A stretch of 64,000 bases of DNA, from NCBI GenBank assembly GCA_000507305.1, contig DF242485.1:1-64000 (forward strand). Direction: 5' to 3'. Positions within the stretch are counted from its first letter, which is position 1. Each line of letters starts with the position of its first letter. Made by a program: the position numbers and the translations under genes. Below are positions 1-9,270 of this stretch, piece by piece. Source of the stretch: Breviolum minutum Mf 1.05b.01. Its lineage: Eukaryota; Sar; Dinophyceae; Suessiales; Symbiodiniaceae. The notes under the pieces are model-generated. The model was not told where the DNA came from and did no database searches. It saw only the letters and a program-made list of their open reading frames with translations.

Positions 1-19
1 GCATGTATCTCAGCAGAAA

Positions 20-330
20 CAAACAAACAAACAAACAAACAAACGAACGAACAAACAAACAAACAAACAAACAAACAAACAAAGAAACAAAGAAACAAAG
101 AAACAAAGAAACAAAGAAACAAAGAAACAAAGAAACAAAGAAACAAAGAAACAAACAAACAAACAAACAAACAAACAAACAAACAAACAAACAAACAAAC
201 AAACAAACACACACAGACAAAGCCAAACAAACAGGAACAAACAAACAAAGAAACACCCAAACAGAAAACAACAAGCAAGCAAACAAACAAAGAAATAAAG
301 AAACAACATTTAACAAACAAAGCAAGAAGC
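20..330. repeat. AAAC/AAAG compound microsatellite
   Basis: The stretch is almost entirely CAAA units. Pure (AAAC)n blocks flank a central block at about 82-150 where AAAG and AAAC alternate with an 8-bp period. Both strands are open through it only because the repeat contains no stop codons, so the Lys/Gln/Thr-rich and Phe/Val/Cys-rich translations are not genes. Confidence 0.95.
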
Positions 331-619
331 CAAGAAATTATACATGTCGTGTTTACTTGCAATTTAGCAGGTAACTACAGTTTGGCTATCTCATTTAATT
401 TGCTGTCTTGGATGTCAACAGGAAACCGATTGGGCAGCAGGTCTAATATGTAGAATGAGCCCTGGGGTACAACGCCGTCGACCACAGCCTCCAGAACCTC
501 TCTCGTGCAATCAACTCCGCGCTGTTGAGCCTTACAACTTCAAAGACAGAACAAAGGTGGTAATTGTTTAAAGTACGATCTTTCCAGGACAATAAAAGCT
601 GTGACGATGAAAAATAAAT

Positions 620-783
620 TCACAGCCCAGGCACCCGTTGAGATGGTCCAGGAGCGCGGTCATCAAGGGATAGCAAATCAGTGACTCTCGCACGGCTGAC
701 TGGCCCCACCTGTCCCGAGATAAGAGCCTTGCTCTTGAGGAACCCGCCAGATTTGGAGCGCAAGTTGGAAATGAAGATAGCAC
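620..783 (-). CDS. candidate 3'-terminal exon of the DUF7869-like gene
   Basis: Reading on the minus strand, a TTTGCAG acceptor at about 784-790 precedes an open stretch with AIFISNLRSKSGGFLKSKAL and DLLSLDDRAPGPS, ending in TGA at 620-622. This frame is preferred over another open frame because it starts exactly at the acceptor and has a soluble, charged composition. It is the last exon I can place for the gene that runs down from 8.4 kb. No domain is recognised in this piece. Confidence 0.4.
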
Positions 784-846
784 CTGCAAAGCATAATAAT
801 GAAAGCTAAGTGTTAGTCTTAGGAACTGAGGGTGAATATTAAAAAC

Positions 847-958
847 GATGTTTAACATTTGATAGTCATCATTGGCGCCTTGCACAATCCTCTTCCGCTT
901 GTCATTGGCATGATGGCTTTCGTGGAATTGGACACCGACATCCCAGGATTCGGCTGAC
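847..958 (-). CDS. candidate internal exon of the DUF7869-like gene
   Basis: The minus strand encodes SAESWDVGVQFHESHHANDK followed by KRKRIVQGANDDYQMLNI, ending at a GT donor at 845-846. An AG precedes the start. The next exon in transcription order is the terminal one at 620-783. The composition is typical of soluble protein and the splice signals agree with the reading frame. No domain is recognised. Confidence 0.45.
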
Positions 959-1184
959 CTTGAAGCTAAGAGAGGAAAAAAGGAACTAACAACAGAAAGA
1001 AATAAGAACAGTGTTCATTTACATTAATATTGTTTTTGGCTATGGAGTGGTGTTCAATCATGGCTTCATCTCTATTACTGCAGTTTGTTGAAATATTATG
1101 CATGAGGCAAAGAAATAGTAAGTTTTGTTTTGGGAACTGTTAGGAACTCTAATTTATCCGTTGAACCTTGCACAGGATCTTAAG

Positions 1185-1365
1185 ACCATTGGGCCCGAAA
1201 CCTTAAAGCCCGAGAAAGTTTCAAAAGATGCATTGCGTGCGCGGGCCCAACTTGACCTTTAGAGGGTCTTAGTAAACGGGCTATTATTTTTCGAAGCCTT
1301 AGGAGGTAATAATGTGTCTGGTTTCTGCTGTTGCGTTGTTGTTGGACACTGATCCAATGAAGACC
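1185..1365 (-). CDS. Arg-rich candidate exon of the DUF7869-like gene
   Basis: A TTTTGCAG-type acceptor at about 1366-1372 is followed by an open stretch with WISVQQQRNSRNQTHYYLLR and then LRKIIARLLRPSKGQVG and LLKLSRALRFRAQW. The W-I...QQQR..RN..HY..LR pattern fits the C-terminal part of related dinoflagellate DUF7869-like proteins as I remember them. The exon boundary on the 3' side is not resolved. Confidence 0.4.
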
Positions 1366-1839
1366 CTGCAAACATTATGTCAATTATAATGTCAAGTCAC
1401 GATTTTTTCAGAGTGGGCCGGGGTATCAATGTACAATACTCTGCTCTGAAACCTTGATGATTGATCGACTCCAACTTTCTATATCAACTCATGGAAACTG
1501 CACTGTAGTTGAAAAATCAACTTGCACCAAGAATCAGCAGCATCCTGTCTTGAATCAGACGAAGGTTGTTGATGCAGGTGTTCTTGTCACAGGATGTGTG
1601 AGCAAGGGGGTACAAGACAAATGCAGCGCTGTTTGGGTTGGCATTCAAGATGGCGCGTGCAGTGTCGCAAACATTTTCCATGTGTCCAGAACCTGCAATG
1701 ATTTCAGAACAATGATAGTAGCATGCTGAACACTTGCACCTGGAGTAGTATTTAGATACACAGCCAAGTAACGAGCAGGAAACACTGAAGCATCCAGGAT
1801 AATAAGCGTAAACCTTAGCGGGCCCGCAGGAGAATTTAT

Positions 1840-2095
1840 CAAATTATTACAGAGTCTTTATTAGTATGGTGGTTACACCGGTCACCATCTAAGAAAATCG
1901 CGTCAAGGAGCGAGTCTCCGCCATCGCCCTGGCTGGACTGGAACTTGAGCAGTTCTGCATGAGCCTCTGATAAGGTTGGTGTATTTTCATTCACCACGTA
2001 CAGGTGATGGCTCCTCATGTACTCGTCATTCCAATCTTTGCCTCGCTGGTAGCGGTGCGGCAGGTATTGCAAATCAAGGCCGCCCTAAGTCAACA
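1840..2095 (-). CDS. candidate exon of the DUF7869-like gene
   Basis: Minus-strand open stretch with GLDLQYLPHRYQRGKDWN, SHHLYVVNENTPTLSEAH and LLKFQSSQGDGGDSLLDAIF. It lies between the exon candidates at 1.2-1.4 kb and 2.1-3.0 kb, on the same strand. Composition is that of a soluble protein. The frame ends in stop codons near 1839, so a splice donor must lie a little upstream. No domain is recognised. Confidence 0.4.
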
Positions 2096-2134
2096 GGAAG
2101 GCCGCAATTCAACGTTGAAGCGGTAATGACTAAT

Positions 2135-3005
2135 TAAAGGTTTTGATGTTTGAAAGCGGATCATGAAGTTGGGGCACTTGTCGATTCGCATAGGCTTGCG
2201 CTCGGTCCAGCCAATTCTTCATGGCCTCGATGTCTTCCCTGCAAGCTGTCTCGGCATGCTCCATATTGGCATGCTGCATCTTCACAGCCAACCTTGAAAA
2301 AATACAGAACGGGTCACTGTGGGGCACCAGAAAGAAGTACAAATCAGAAAAATGCCGCCAAGATTCACCGGGTTTGGGAATGCAGGCTGCAGAAACTCTT
2401 TGTTCAGCAAGGAGATTGGAAATGCTGTGTGCTGTCAGGCTTCTGTCTGGTAAGCCGCAGCAATGAGACTCCTCACCTCCTCACCAGCCATGTCCAGAAA
2501 CACAATGGCTATGAGCTCATCAGACCCAATAGCTGCCTTCGCACTTGAAAGCCTGTTCTGCTCCTGGATCAGCTGCCGCAAGTGCATGTCACGTGACCTG
2601 CGGGCTGCATGCCAACAGCAAGTGTTGCAAATTTGCAAACAAGCAATCTGTGCATGTGTTTGTCAAACGAGCTCCTCATTCCTAAATATGAGATGTATTG
2701 AGTAAGCTCCCGACCCTCGTCCAACATTCTTCTTGCTGAGGATTCTACCAGCGCTGGTAAGGTGACACTGGTGTTCTCTGCAAAGCCATACACTTCTCGC
2801 CCATGGCCTCAAGCATTTGCTGGTCAGGGTCAGCCTTGGGGTCTGACATGCAGTGGATGACCAAACCTTGCAGCAACTCGGTATTGGTGCTGTTGAGCAA
2901 ATCCAGCTCCATGGCAAAGATGGTGGTGAGGTAGCAGGCCATGATGGTGCTACTGCCAATGCATAGTGACACTGAAAAGGGCTTGATGACAGCACCAGCT
3001 GACAC
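2135..3005 (-). CDS. cluster of candidate exons (about 2135-2340, 2440-2640, 2745-3005)
   Basis: Three minus-strand open pieces look protein-like: HAETACREDIEAMKNWLDRA (around 2.2 kb), SAKAAIGSDELIAIVFLDMA (around 2.5 kb) and ELDLLNSTNTELLQGLVIHC followed by SDPKADPDQQMLEAMGEKCM (2.75-2.9 kb). They are separated by sequence with stops and are best read as exons of the same minus-strand gene as the DUF7869-like core. The exact joins were not established and no conserved domain is visible. Confidence 0.35.
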
Positions 3006-3118
3006 TGGTGAGCTCTGTCACAAATCCTCTAAATTGTACTTGTCAGTCTGGTTGCCTTTCTTGCTGCACATGATCTTGTGCATATTGTCTCTCCTCAGAT
3101 CTAGTAGGTAGAATTTGA

Positions 3119-3295
3119 TAATGTTGACAAACATTGATAAAAAGTTGATAAAAAGTTGATAAACAGTTGATCAATACTTGATAAAAAGTTGATAAAACAA
3201 GTTGATAAAAAGTTGATAACAAGTTGATGGAGAAGTTGATAAAAAGTTGATAAAAAAAAAAAGTTGATAAACAGTTGATAAAAAAGTTGATAAAA
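3119..3295. repeat. TTGATAAAAAG minisatellite, copy 1
   Basis: The motif GTTGATAAAAA and its variants (10-16 bp units) repeats more than ten times. On the minus strand it reads TTTTTATCAAC and gives a spurious Phe/Tyr/Gln/Leu-rich translation. The same motif forms a second array at 8455-8630 in the same orientation, both inside the span of the same split minus-strand gene. Confidence 0.95.
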
Positions 3296-5197
3296 AAATT
3301 GCTGAGGCTCACTGCAAAAGAGCTGACAGGCCCTTTCAGCTGCGAGTCTTCCAAAAAGCCAAACTTGCTAAGGTGGACCTTGAATCTCACAGGCGTGCCA
3401 CACGGGTGAGGAACCTGATCCAAAAGATTAGATGCAGGTCCAAGTCCAAAGCACCCTCGACACTTCGTTTCCAAATTGCAAAGACTCAATGCAAGGTCTT
3501 GTCGCTTCTGCGGTGTGCCATACTCCTGCTTCATCCACACATGCACTGAAGGGGCAGCTGCCAATCTCCTTCTGCATGGCTGCAAACACCCCAGCATAGG
3601 TCTTTTCCAGCTTCTCCTGCGTGGGTGGACTAGGTTTGAGGAGTGATAAAAGGGGTTGGGTTGAATTTGACTGTTCAAATATGCACTGCAAAGGCTGTAA
3701 GTAAAGAACCTACCAAAAACCCAGGCTCCTGCAATGCTGCCATTGGATGCTGAACTGCAGACACTACAGAAACACCAGACACTCCAAACACTCCACAGTG
3801 GGAGATGGTGAGTGCTGCTACTGTGACAATGCTGAGTTTGAAATTTTGCAGGCAAACATGAATAACAGTTTGGTCAAGACAAGGCTCAATGCACCTCAAT
3901 GTGTGAATTTTGCAAAGCACAATGTTTCCTTTTGGTTGCGAATTCTTTGCTCTCAATTTCATTGAGCTCGAACTAAATGACCACCATTGCAGGAGCTCCT
4001 TGCAATTTATAGGAGCTCCTCTAAGTAACCATCTGTAGCGACATGCATGCTGGGGCAAAGCAACAAGCAAAGCTGAGCTGAAAACAAACAACATTTGCAT
4101 TGAACTGCCAGGTCTGCTGCAACACCTTTTTTCCCAATAACTCCAATCATTTGCTGAATGACCAGAAACAGGCCAGACACACCAGAAACAGGTGTAAATG
4201 TCGGCATCGTCCCAGGCAAGTGCTTCAGGACACCCTGCCACACATCTCCCAGGTTCTGTCTGGCAAATATGGACCATCAACATCAACTGTCTAGAGCGTT
4301 GTTGTCGGCTTGGTCAGCCCGATCATGGCGTGCTGTGGCGATCATGGTATTCACCATGATTGCCTTCAGCATGCCATCAACATGAACTGTTTAGGACGCT
4401 ATATTATCACTGGGTGAAACACTGGTGAAACATAATCATTCGATTGGAATGCCACCAGATTCAACCTAGTTCAACCACTACTTCAAGGCCAGAAGCTCGA
4501 GAAACCCAACTTGTCGCACGCCAAAAAAGTTGTAATGCCACAAGTTGTCTTTCTTGAGATTCTGGCTCCAAAGGGTCACTTAAAAGCAATTAGCGGATGA
4601 AGTTCACGTCATGACTGTCATGATTTCAGAGCCCTGGCAGGCCCAATTGCTCTGAGTGGCTTCACTGAAACTACAAAATGGCACTATTTCAGCACCACTA
4701 CCCTCGCCAATTTCAGCACCACAACATCCTTAGTGCCAGTTCTTTGCACAGCTCTTATCCAATTTCAGCATCTGGAAAAACTCTAGTCATAGGTCACAAA
4801 GAAAGTGTAACATCCACTTCTCAGCTGAGGGTGTGTCCACTCCCATCGGTTGCAGCCATGCAGTCCAATCATGCACACCATTGATCATGTTGGAAACCAA
4901 GGCTTCTTTCTGCACATGGAACCTGGGCGCCAACTTCTCATGGATCTTCTCAAGCATCTCGGCTGGAGTTTGCCATTTCTTTACTCCAATGAGTATGGCC
5001 TGACCAGGAGCACATGTTTTTCAATGCAAGCCATGAGTCAAGTGATGCATCAACCAGTTTTCACCACACACAACAAAAGGCAGTCCTTCACAACAGCGAA
5101 AAGTTGGTGGATATCCTGGCAAAGCTTCTAGGGACAATTTGCTGCAAAGGCATGTGGCATATGTAACAGCACTGACTGATCATTGCCTGCTCAAACA

Positions 5198-5350
5198 TGC
5201 AGTGAGTCCTCGTGGGTGTGCCAAGCCATGAGATTGAAGAAAGTGGTAGAGACAAAGTATTGCTTAGCTACGGTGTACAACAGGTACTTGGTGGCAAACT
5301 GGTTCTTTGCTTGAGCTGGTGTATTGTCACATACCACCACAAAGTGGGGT
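5198..5350 (-). CDS. DUF7869-like core exon (CDNTPAQAKN ... HTHED)
   Basis: This exon gives the family assignment. On the minus strand it encodes HFVVVCDNTPAQAKNQFATK, then YLLYTVAKQYFVSTTFFNLM and AWHTHEDSLH. In the family the pattern is a hydrophobic strand, D-N, K-N, a helix, and then VGHTHED. The Asp at about 5326-5328 and the HTHED acidic residues at about 5200-5215 are kept, while the Gly before HTHED is replaced by Trp. The frame meets TGA just after the HED segment, so either a donor lies at the GT there or the copy is broken. An acceptor at about 5140 would resume with a short piece before further stops. Confidence 0.6.
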
Positions 5351-5619
5351 GGCACTGGGCGAGAATCCCTTGCAGCTAGCTTCCAAACAGTGTCAAGACT
5401 TGGGACAAGACTTTGCAGAAGTGATCCTCAGTTTGCTAAGGAAAAGAAATTGGGCATTGGCAACAATGGTCACACATTGCTGTCGCTGTCCTAAGCAAGC
5501 CGGCTCTACTCAGCTCAGCCAAGCATCTGCCCCGCCCCTCTCCGAAGTGCCAAACAAGAAAGTGCCCTAGCCATGCGCCAAAGCTGCTGTCAACAGCAAT
5601 TTTGCACATCCATATCTTT

Positions 5620-5712
5620 GGAGGGTCGATCATGGCCAAGGTGTGGCCAAGCAGTGCCCCACTTCCCCATGCCATCAATGATGATAGTCAAAACTGAAGG
5701 AAGCATCATGAG
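5620..5712 (-). CDS. DUF7869-like exon with IDGM segment
   Basis: Minus-strand sequence encodes LPSVLTIIIDGMGKWGTAWP followed by HLGHDRPSKDMDVQNC and then a stop. The I-I-(I/M)-D-G-M stretch is the conserved strand with the first acidic residue in DUF7869-like proteins. It precedes the DN/HTHED exon by the expected order. Another frame becomes protein-like just downstream (KIAVDSSFGAWLGHF), suggesting a one-base shift or a splice near 5620. Confidence 0.45.
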
Positions 5713-5821
5713 TACTGGAAAATCGCAAGCCCCAGTATAGGCTTCTGTCTTGGTATTGCTGTCGTACTCCAGATGACTCCACTACCCCGCAAATAAATTA
5801 TTGCAAAGCAGGAGGCATTGA

Positions 5822-6065
5822 ATTGGAGCAGTTCCTGCGCTACTCACCAACCCGACATGTCAGCCCATGGATCATCAGCACTGGTGCTTTGCTCACCCCA
5901 TGGGTCATTCCATGGGTCCTCAGCTGCTTCGCAGCTGTGTCCATGTGTTTTTGTTTTTTTTGTTGGTGGTGGTGCATCACCCCATGGGCCACTCCATGGA
6001 TCCTCAATGGGTGGCTGCACTGCCTGTTCTTGCAACCTGGCTTTTTGCGCGATTTCTGCTTGCAT
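5822..6065 (-). CDS. DPW-rich exon candidate
   Basis: The minus strand encodes a stretch with EDPWSGPWGD, EDPWNDPWGEQ and DDPWADMSGW, preceded by an Ala/Gln/Glu-rich segment (AEIAQKARLQEQAVQPP). It is therefore a low-complexity Asp-Pro-Trp repeat, the kind of linker often seen in dinoflagellate proteins. It belongs by position and strand to the split gene at 620-8368. The nucleotide repeat behind it (CCATGGAT/CCATGGGT) is visible on the plus strand. Confidence 0.45.
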
Positions 6066-7690
6066 GGACTACCAACAGCAGTGCAAATCCGGGAAGGGTT
6101 GGCTGCATTGGCGCCATAGTCACTAGGTCTGGCTTTGCCACGTTACTGTCATTTGCATTGCAGCTTCCAAGTTGATGGTCCTGTCTCTTTTGTTCTGCTT
6201 CTCTGTGTGCCATCGGTCCACACCATCATCAGGCACGCCAGATACCACAGAAACTCTAGAAACTTCAGCTTTGTTTGTGGATGGGTGGCAGCCGCTTTGG
6301 GGAAGTTCCACTCACAAACAGCAGGCACTCCAGAAACTCCAGATTGGGAGCATTGTGAGCTGGCAATTGTTCTGGCCTCACTGACCAGCAATGCTCCAGC
6401 ACTGCATGAGTCTGAGACTCAGATTCAATGTCTTCTGCTCCTTCCAGGCCTCATCCAAGGCATCTTGCTGACGCATGACTTGTTGATTGAAATCACCAAG
6501 TCCAGCAAAAAAAAGTTGGCCACCCCATGGCTGCTGCAACCCAGATACTACACAACTCCAGATGCACAAGGAACTGCTAAGCTGGAGGAATTTGAATTAT
6601 GAAACTAGCAACACATGCAAGCAGTGTGAAAATGATCAGTTGCAAAAAGGCTAACTGAAAAGCACATTGAGCTGGCACTGCCGTCCCTGCTTGGCTATCA
6701 TTTTGACAGTGACAGGGCTCAGCCACAAATTGAATTGGGAGGGCGCAATTCCACAGCATGTCAGAGCTTCAGCAAAACAAACACACCAGAAACACCAGAA
6801 ACTGAAAACACATTTCAGACACATATGAGAAGCTGCAAGTCTGTGGATAAACTATTGCACCATCACTGCTCACTTGCAAACTGCATGGGGCTCATTGGTT
6901 GCAGGTCCTTGTTGGGCTCCTGCTTCTGTCTTTGGTGGAGCTTGGGCTCCTGCTTCTGTCTTTTGCGACCTCGTTGGCAAACAAATGCAGGTTTGAATGC
7001 AAGAAAGAGAAAGCATCAGTGCCACAAAGGAGAAAGAGAACAAACTGCATGTCTGCAGGCCTTCTCCTCTGAGTCAGCTCCCACCATTCTGTCTGCAACA
7101 AATCTGTCCTCCAGGAATCAAGTGATTATCTTCAACTTAGTTGACATGATCATTAATGCTTGGCTTATGAATTGTGTTGAAAGTGTTCAATGCATGCCAG
7201 GTGTGCCTGCTGAAGGCGATGGAAAATCTCTGGATAAATCTGCTCATAGCGCCATCGACGCAAGTGGACAGAATGCAAAACAGGCGCAGTTGGATCCAGG
7301 CATTGCTCGATCTGGGAGTTACAGAGCATCTCAATGTGAGCAATCTGGTCTTTAGTGAGCATCGTCATTTGATGCTTACAAGAAACTTGAGCCGCAAAAA
7401 TGTCCTGGCACCAAAGACTGTAAAAAAAATAAGTGCAAGTTTGGTGCATTTTGTTGACTTGTGCCTTAACTTGTGCCAGTGAATGCAAGCCAGTTTCTTT
7501 TTACTTCAGGATTTTGCAAATATTACGAATTTGTTCACTGCAATCAATTGACAGCCGCGCATAACAATGCCACTGCTAGGCAAGGGAAAATGCCAGCAAA
7601 ACAGCAGAAAACACCAGAATTACTCCAGATACACCAGATAAGAAACATGTTCTTTTCAGGCATGTGGCTAATTGACTTGAAACTTGGCAT

Positions 7691-8104
7691 TCAAAATCTT
7701 TCACTGGCACCCATGTCTGAGTCATTATCACTGTCAACTTCCTGTGGCTTCTCATCCCCCTGGGGAGGGACCTTGGAAGGTGCCTTCTTCCTCCTTGCCT
7801 TCCTTGGGGGAGCCTCTGCCTTCTTGGCTAAGCTGGCAGCTTTCTTAGCTTCTCTCTGCTGCTTTCTCTGGATGACTGCAGGGCAGGTGCCATACTTCTT
7901 GACAGACTCAGCAAAGGAAAAACCAAGGGACATCATTTCACGTATATAGTCTGCACGAGTGTGGCCATGATGTCCTGACAAGTCGCAAAGCAAAGCTTCA
8001 TGATCACAGACTTCAGTGTTTGTGCTGGTCCTTGGGGTCTTCTTCTCTTCTCTGATCCTGTCTTCAATGAACTTTACACAAGGATCCGCATGTGTGAAAA
8101 GCAT
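7691..8104 (-). CDS. Lys/Ala-rich 5' exon of the DUF7869-like gene
   Basis: The open minus-strand stretch encodes ADPCVKFIEDRIREEKKTPR, then ADYIREMMSLGFSFAESVKK, and a basic Lys/Ala/Arg-rich tail (KKAASLAKKAEAPPRKARRK) ending acidic (DSDNDSDMG). It is long for an exon here and clearly protein-like. A further exon candidate at about 8200-8360 (QFDGLHALQELRRERNKRY) lies upstream. The basic tail suggests a nuclear protein. It is placed in the same gene by strand and proximity only. Confidence 0.5.
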   Translation of the reverse strand: MLFTHADPCVKFIEDRIREEKKTPRTSTNTEVCDHEALLCDLSGHHGHTRADYIREMMSLGFSFAESVKKYGTCPAVIQRKQQREAKKAASLAKKAEAPPRKARRKKAPSKVPPQGDEKPQEVDSDNDSDMGASERF

Positions 8105-8454
8105 CCAACAATGGCAAAAGCATCAGAGCTCCTGCAAGTTTTCTTCCTGTCCTTTCCCTCTGCCCTTGGTTGCAAGCGCTATGACAGAAAAAAATAGGAA
8201 ACATCTATTAAACTGTGTGCCGCACGGTCTCTGTATCTTTTGTTCCTTTCTCGTCTCAGTTCCTGAAGCGCATGCAATCCATCAAATTGGCTGTGCATGG
8301 ATACCTGATTTGCCAGGCCTTCCTCTTTGTGAGTACCTGGTCGGACTCTGGCTCTGCCACAGCTGGTAAAACCAAGAACATAGTATGACCTGGCAGCAAT
8401 GCAAACAATGTTTCACAAAAGTCAAAAGTGATCATTTCTTCCAAGTTGAAAAAA

Positions 8455-8630
8455 ATTGATAACCAGTTGATAAACAAGTTGACAAAAGAGTTGATGAAGT
8501 TGATGAACAGTTGATAAGTTGATAAACAAGTTGATAAAACAAGTTGATAAACAAGTTGATAAAAAAGTTGATCAAAAGTTGATAAAAAGTTGATAAAAGT
8601 TGATAAAAGTTGATAAAAGTTGATAAAAGT
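8455..8630. repeat. TTGATAAAAAG minisatellite, copy 2
   Basis: Same motif and orientation as the array at 3119-3295 (GTTGATAAACAAG, GTTGATAAAAGTT variants), ending in four close copies of AAGTTGATAA near 8590-8630. It is followed directly by a different 33-bp tandem array. Confidence 0.95.
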
Positions 8631-8659
8631 AAAAATTGCTCCAAATCTCTATTTTGGGG

Positions 8660-8840
8660 GCTCGGATCAGCGTCTCACCCAATTTCACAAATGCTCGGAT
8701 AAGCGTCTCACCCAAAATCACAAATGCTCGGATAAGCGTCTCACCCAATTTCACAAGTTGCTCGGATAGGCGTCTCGCCTGAAATCCCAATTTCCCGTAT
8801 CGGAAGTTGGCCAACCTCGGATGCCGTCTCCCCAATTTCA
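8660..8840. repeat. 33-bp tandem repeat (GCTCGGATAAGCGTCTCACC)
   Basis: Units begin at 8660, 8693, 8726 and 8760, then degenerate to about 8840. Each contains GCTCGGATAAGCGTCTCACC followed by a CAATTTCACAAAT-type tail. On the minus strand the unit is 11 codons (KLGETLIRAFV), which makes a long but probably meaningless open frame across 8572-9240. Confidence 0.9.
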
Positions 8841-8989
8841 CAATATGACAGCTTTTTGGCTTTTTGGCTTCCTCGTGGCTTGGGGACAGGTCTGATAAGG
8901 CAGGTGTTTCACTTTTTGACTTTTGCAATATTGGGGGCTGGTCAACTCCCATCCACAGCTTTGAGCCATATATTAATATGTATACATAT

Positions 8990-9015
8990 CTAAATATATA
9001 TATATATATATATAC
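8990..9015. repeat. (TA)n microsatellite
   Basis: A run of TA dinucleotides. Similar short runs occur at about 17690-17708, 18947-18985, 21280-21297, 22978-22992, 32216-32278, 43843-43869 and 54857-54885. Confidence 0.9.
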
Positions 9016-9270
9016 ATGTTTGTTGGAAGTGGGAAACCGGTTTATGTATGCATGTACGGCACACGTTTCGTTTGGCTCCAAGAACTTTCCCTTATAAACC
9101 CACAAGTTTGTTTCCATGTCGCGTTTCGTTTTTTTTTGGTGGTCCATCATTATAAAACATTGCACAATATGCAACTGAAATCTAATACATATGACAATGA
9201 CCGTTGGCTGTTTCCATGTGATTTGAAACATCTTCAACAATCATGGGGCCATACCATGGATACCAAAAAT

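Larger units (their letters stand above)
3765..7645. repeat. dispersed 9-bp intronic motif (ACACCAGAA type)
   Basis: Short, imperfect arrays of CCAGAAACA/CCAGATACT occur at about 3765-3800, 4168-4195, 6226-6260, 6318-6345, 6540-6565, 6778-6805 and 7590-7645. Each has two to four units of about 9 bp. On the gene strand they read TTTCTGGTG. I did not notice them elsewhere in the window. They sit between the exon candidates, so they appear to be intronic. Confidence 0.6.
620..8368 (-). pseudogene. DUF7869-like (transposase-like) multi-exon gene, probably decayed
   Basis: Short minus-strand exons are scattered from about 8.37 kb down to a stop at 620. The best evidence is an exon around 5198-5350 that encodes VVVCDNTPAQAKNQ and, some 35 residues later, WHTHEDSLH. 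Dinoflagellate and animal proteins of the DUF7869 type carry a D-N...KN...GHTHED(I/D) signature that resembles an RNase H-like transposase core. Upstream in transcription order, 5620-5712 encodes SVLTIIIDGMGKW, which matches the family's IDGM segment. A Lys/Ala-rich exon (7691-8104) and a DPW-rich exon (5822-6065) lie near the 5' end, and Arg-rich exons (1185-1365, 847-958, 620-783) lie near the 3' end. The invariant Gly before HTHED is Trp here, and the expected downstream stretch is hard to join without stops, so a dead copy is likely. Exon joins are not all resolved. Function in a living copy would be transposition, by inference. Confidence 0.5.

Noticed and set aside
3..374. Lys/Gln/Asn/Thr-rich frame at the window start
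   Set aside because: It is translated microsatellite.
3119..8630. The two TTGATAAAAA arrays as terminal inverted repeats of a transposon
   Set aside because: They are in direct, not inverted, orientation.
8572..9240. 222-codon minus-strand frame
   Set aside because: It runs through a 33-bp tandem array, a minisatellite and a TA run; only part could be exon and nothing supports it.
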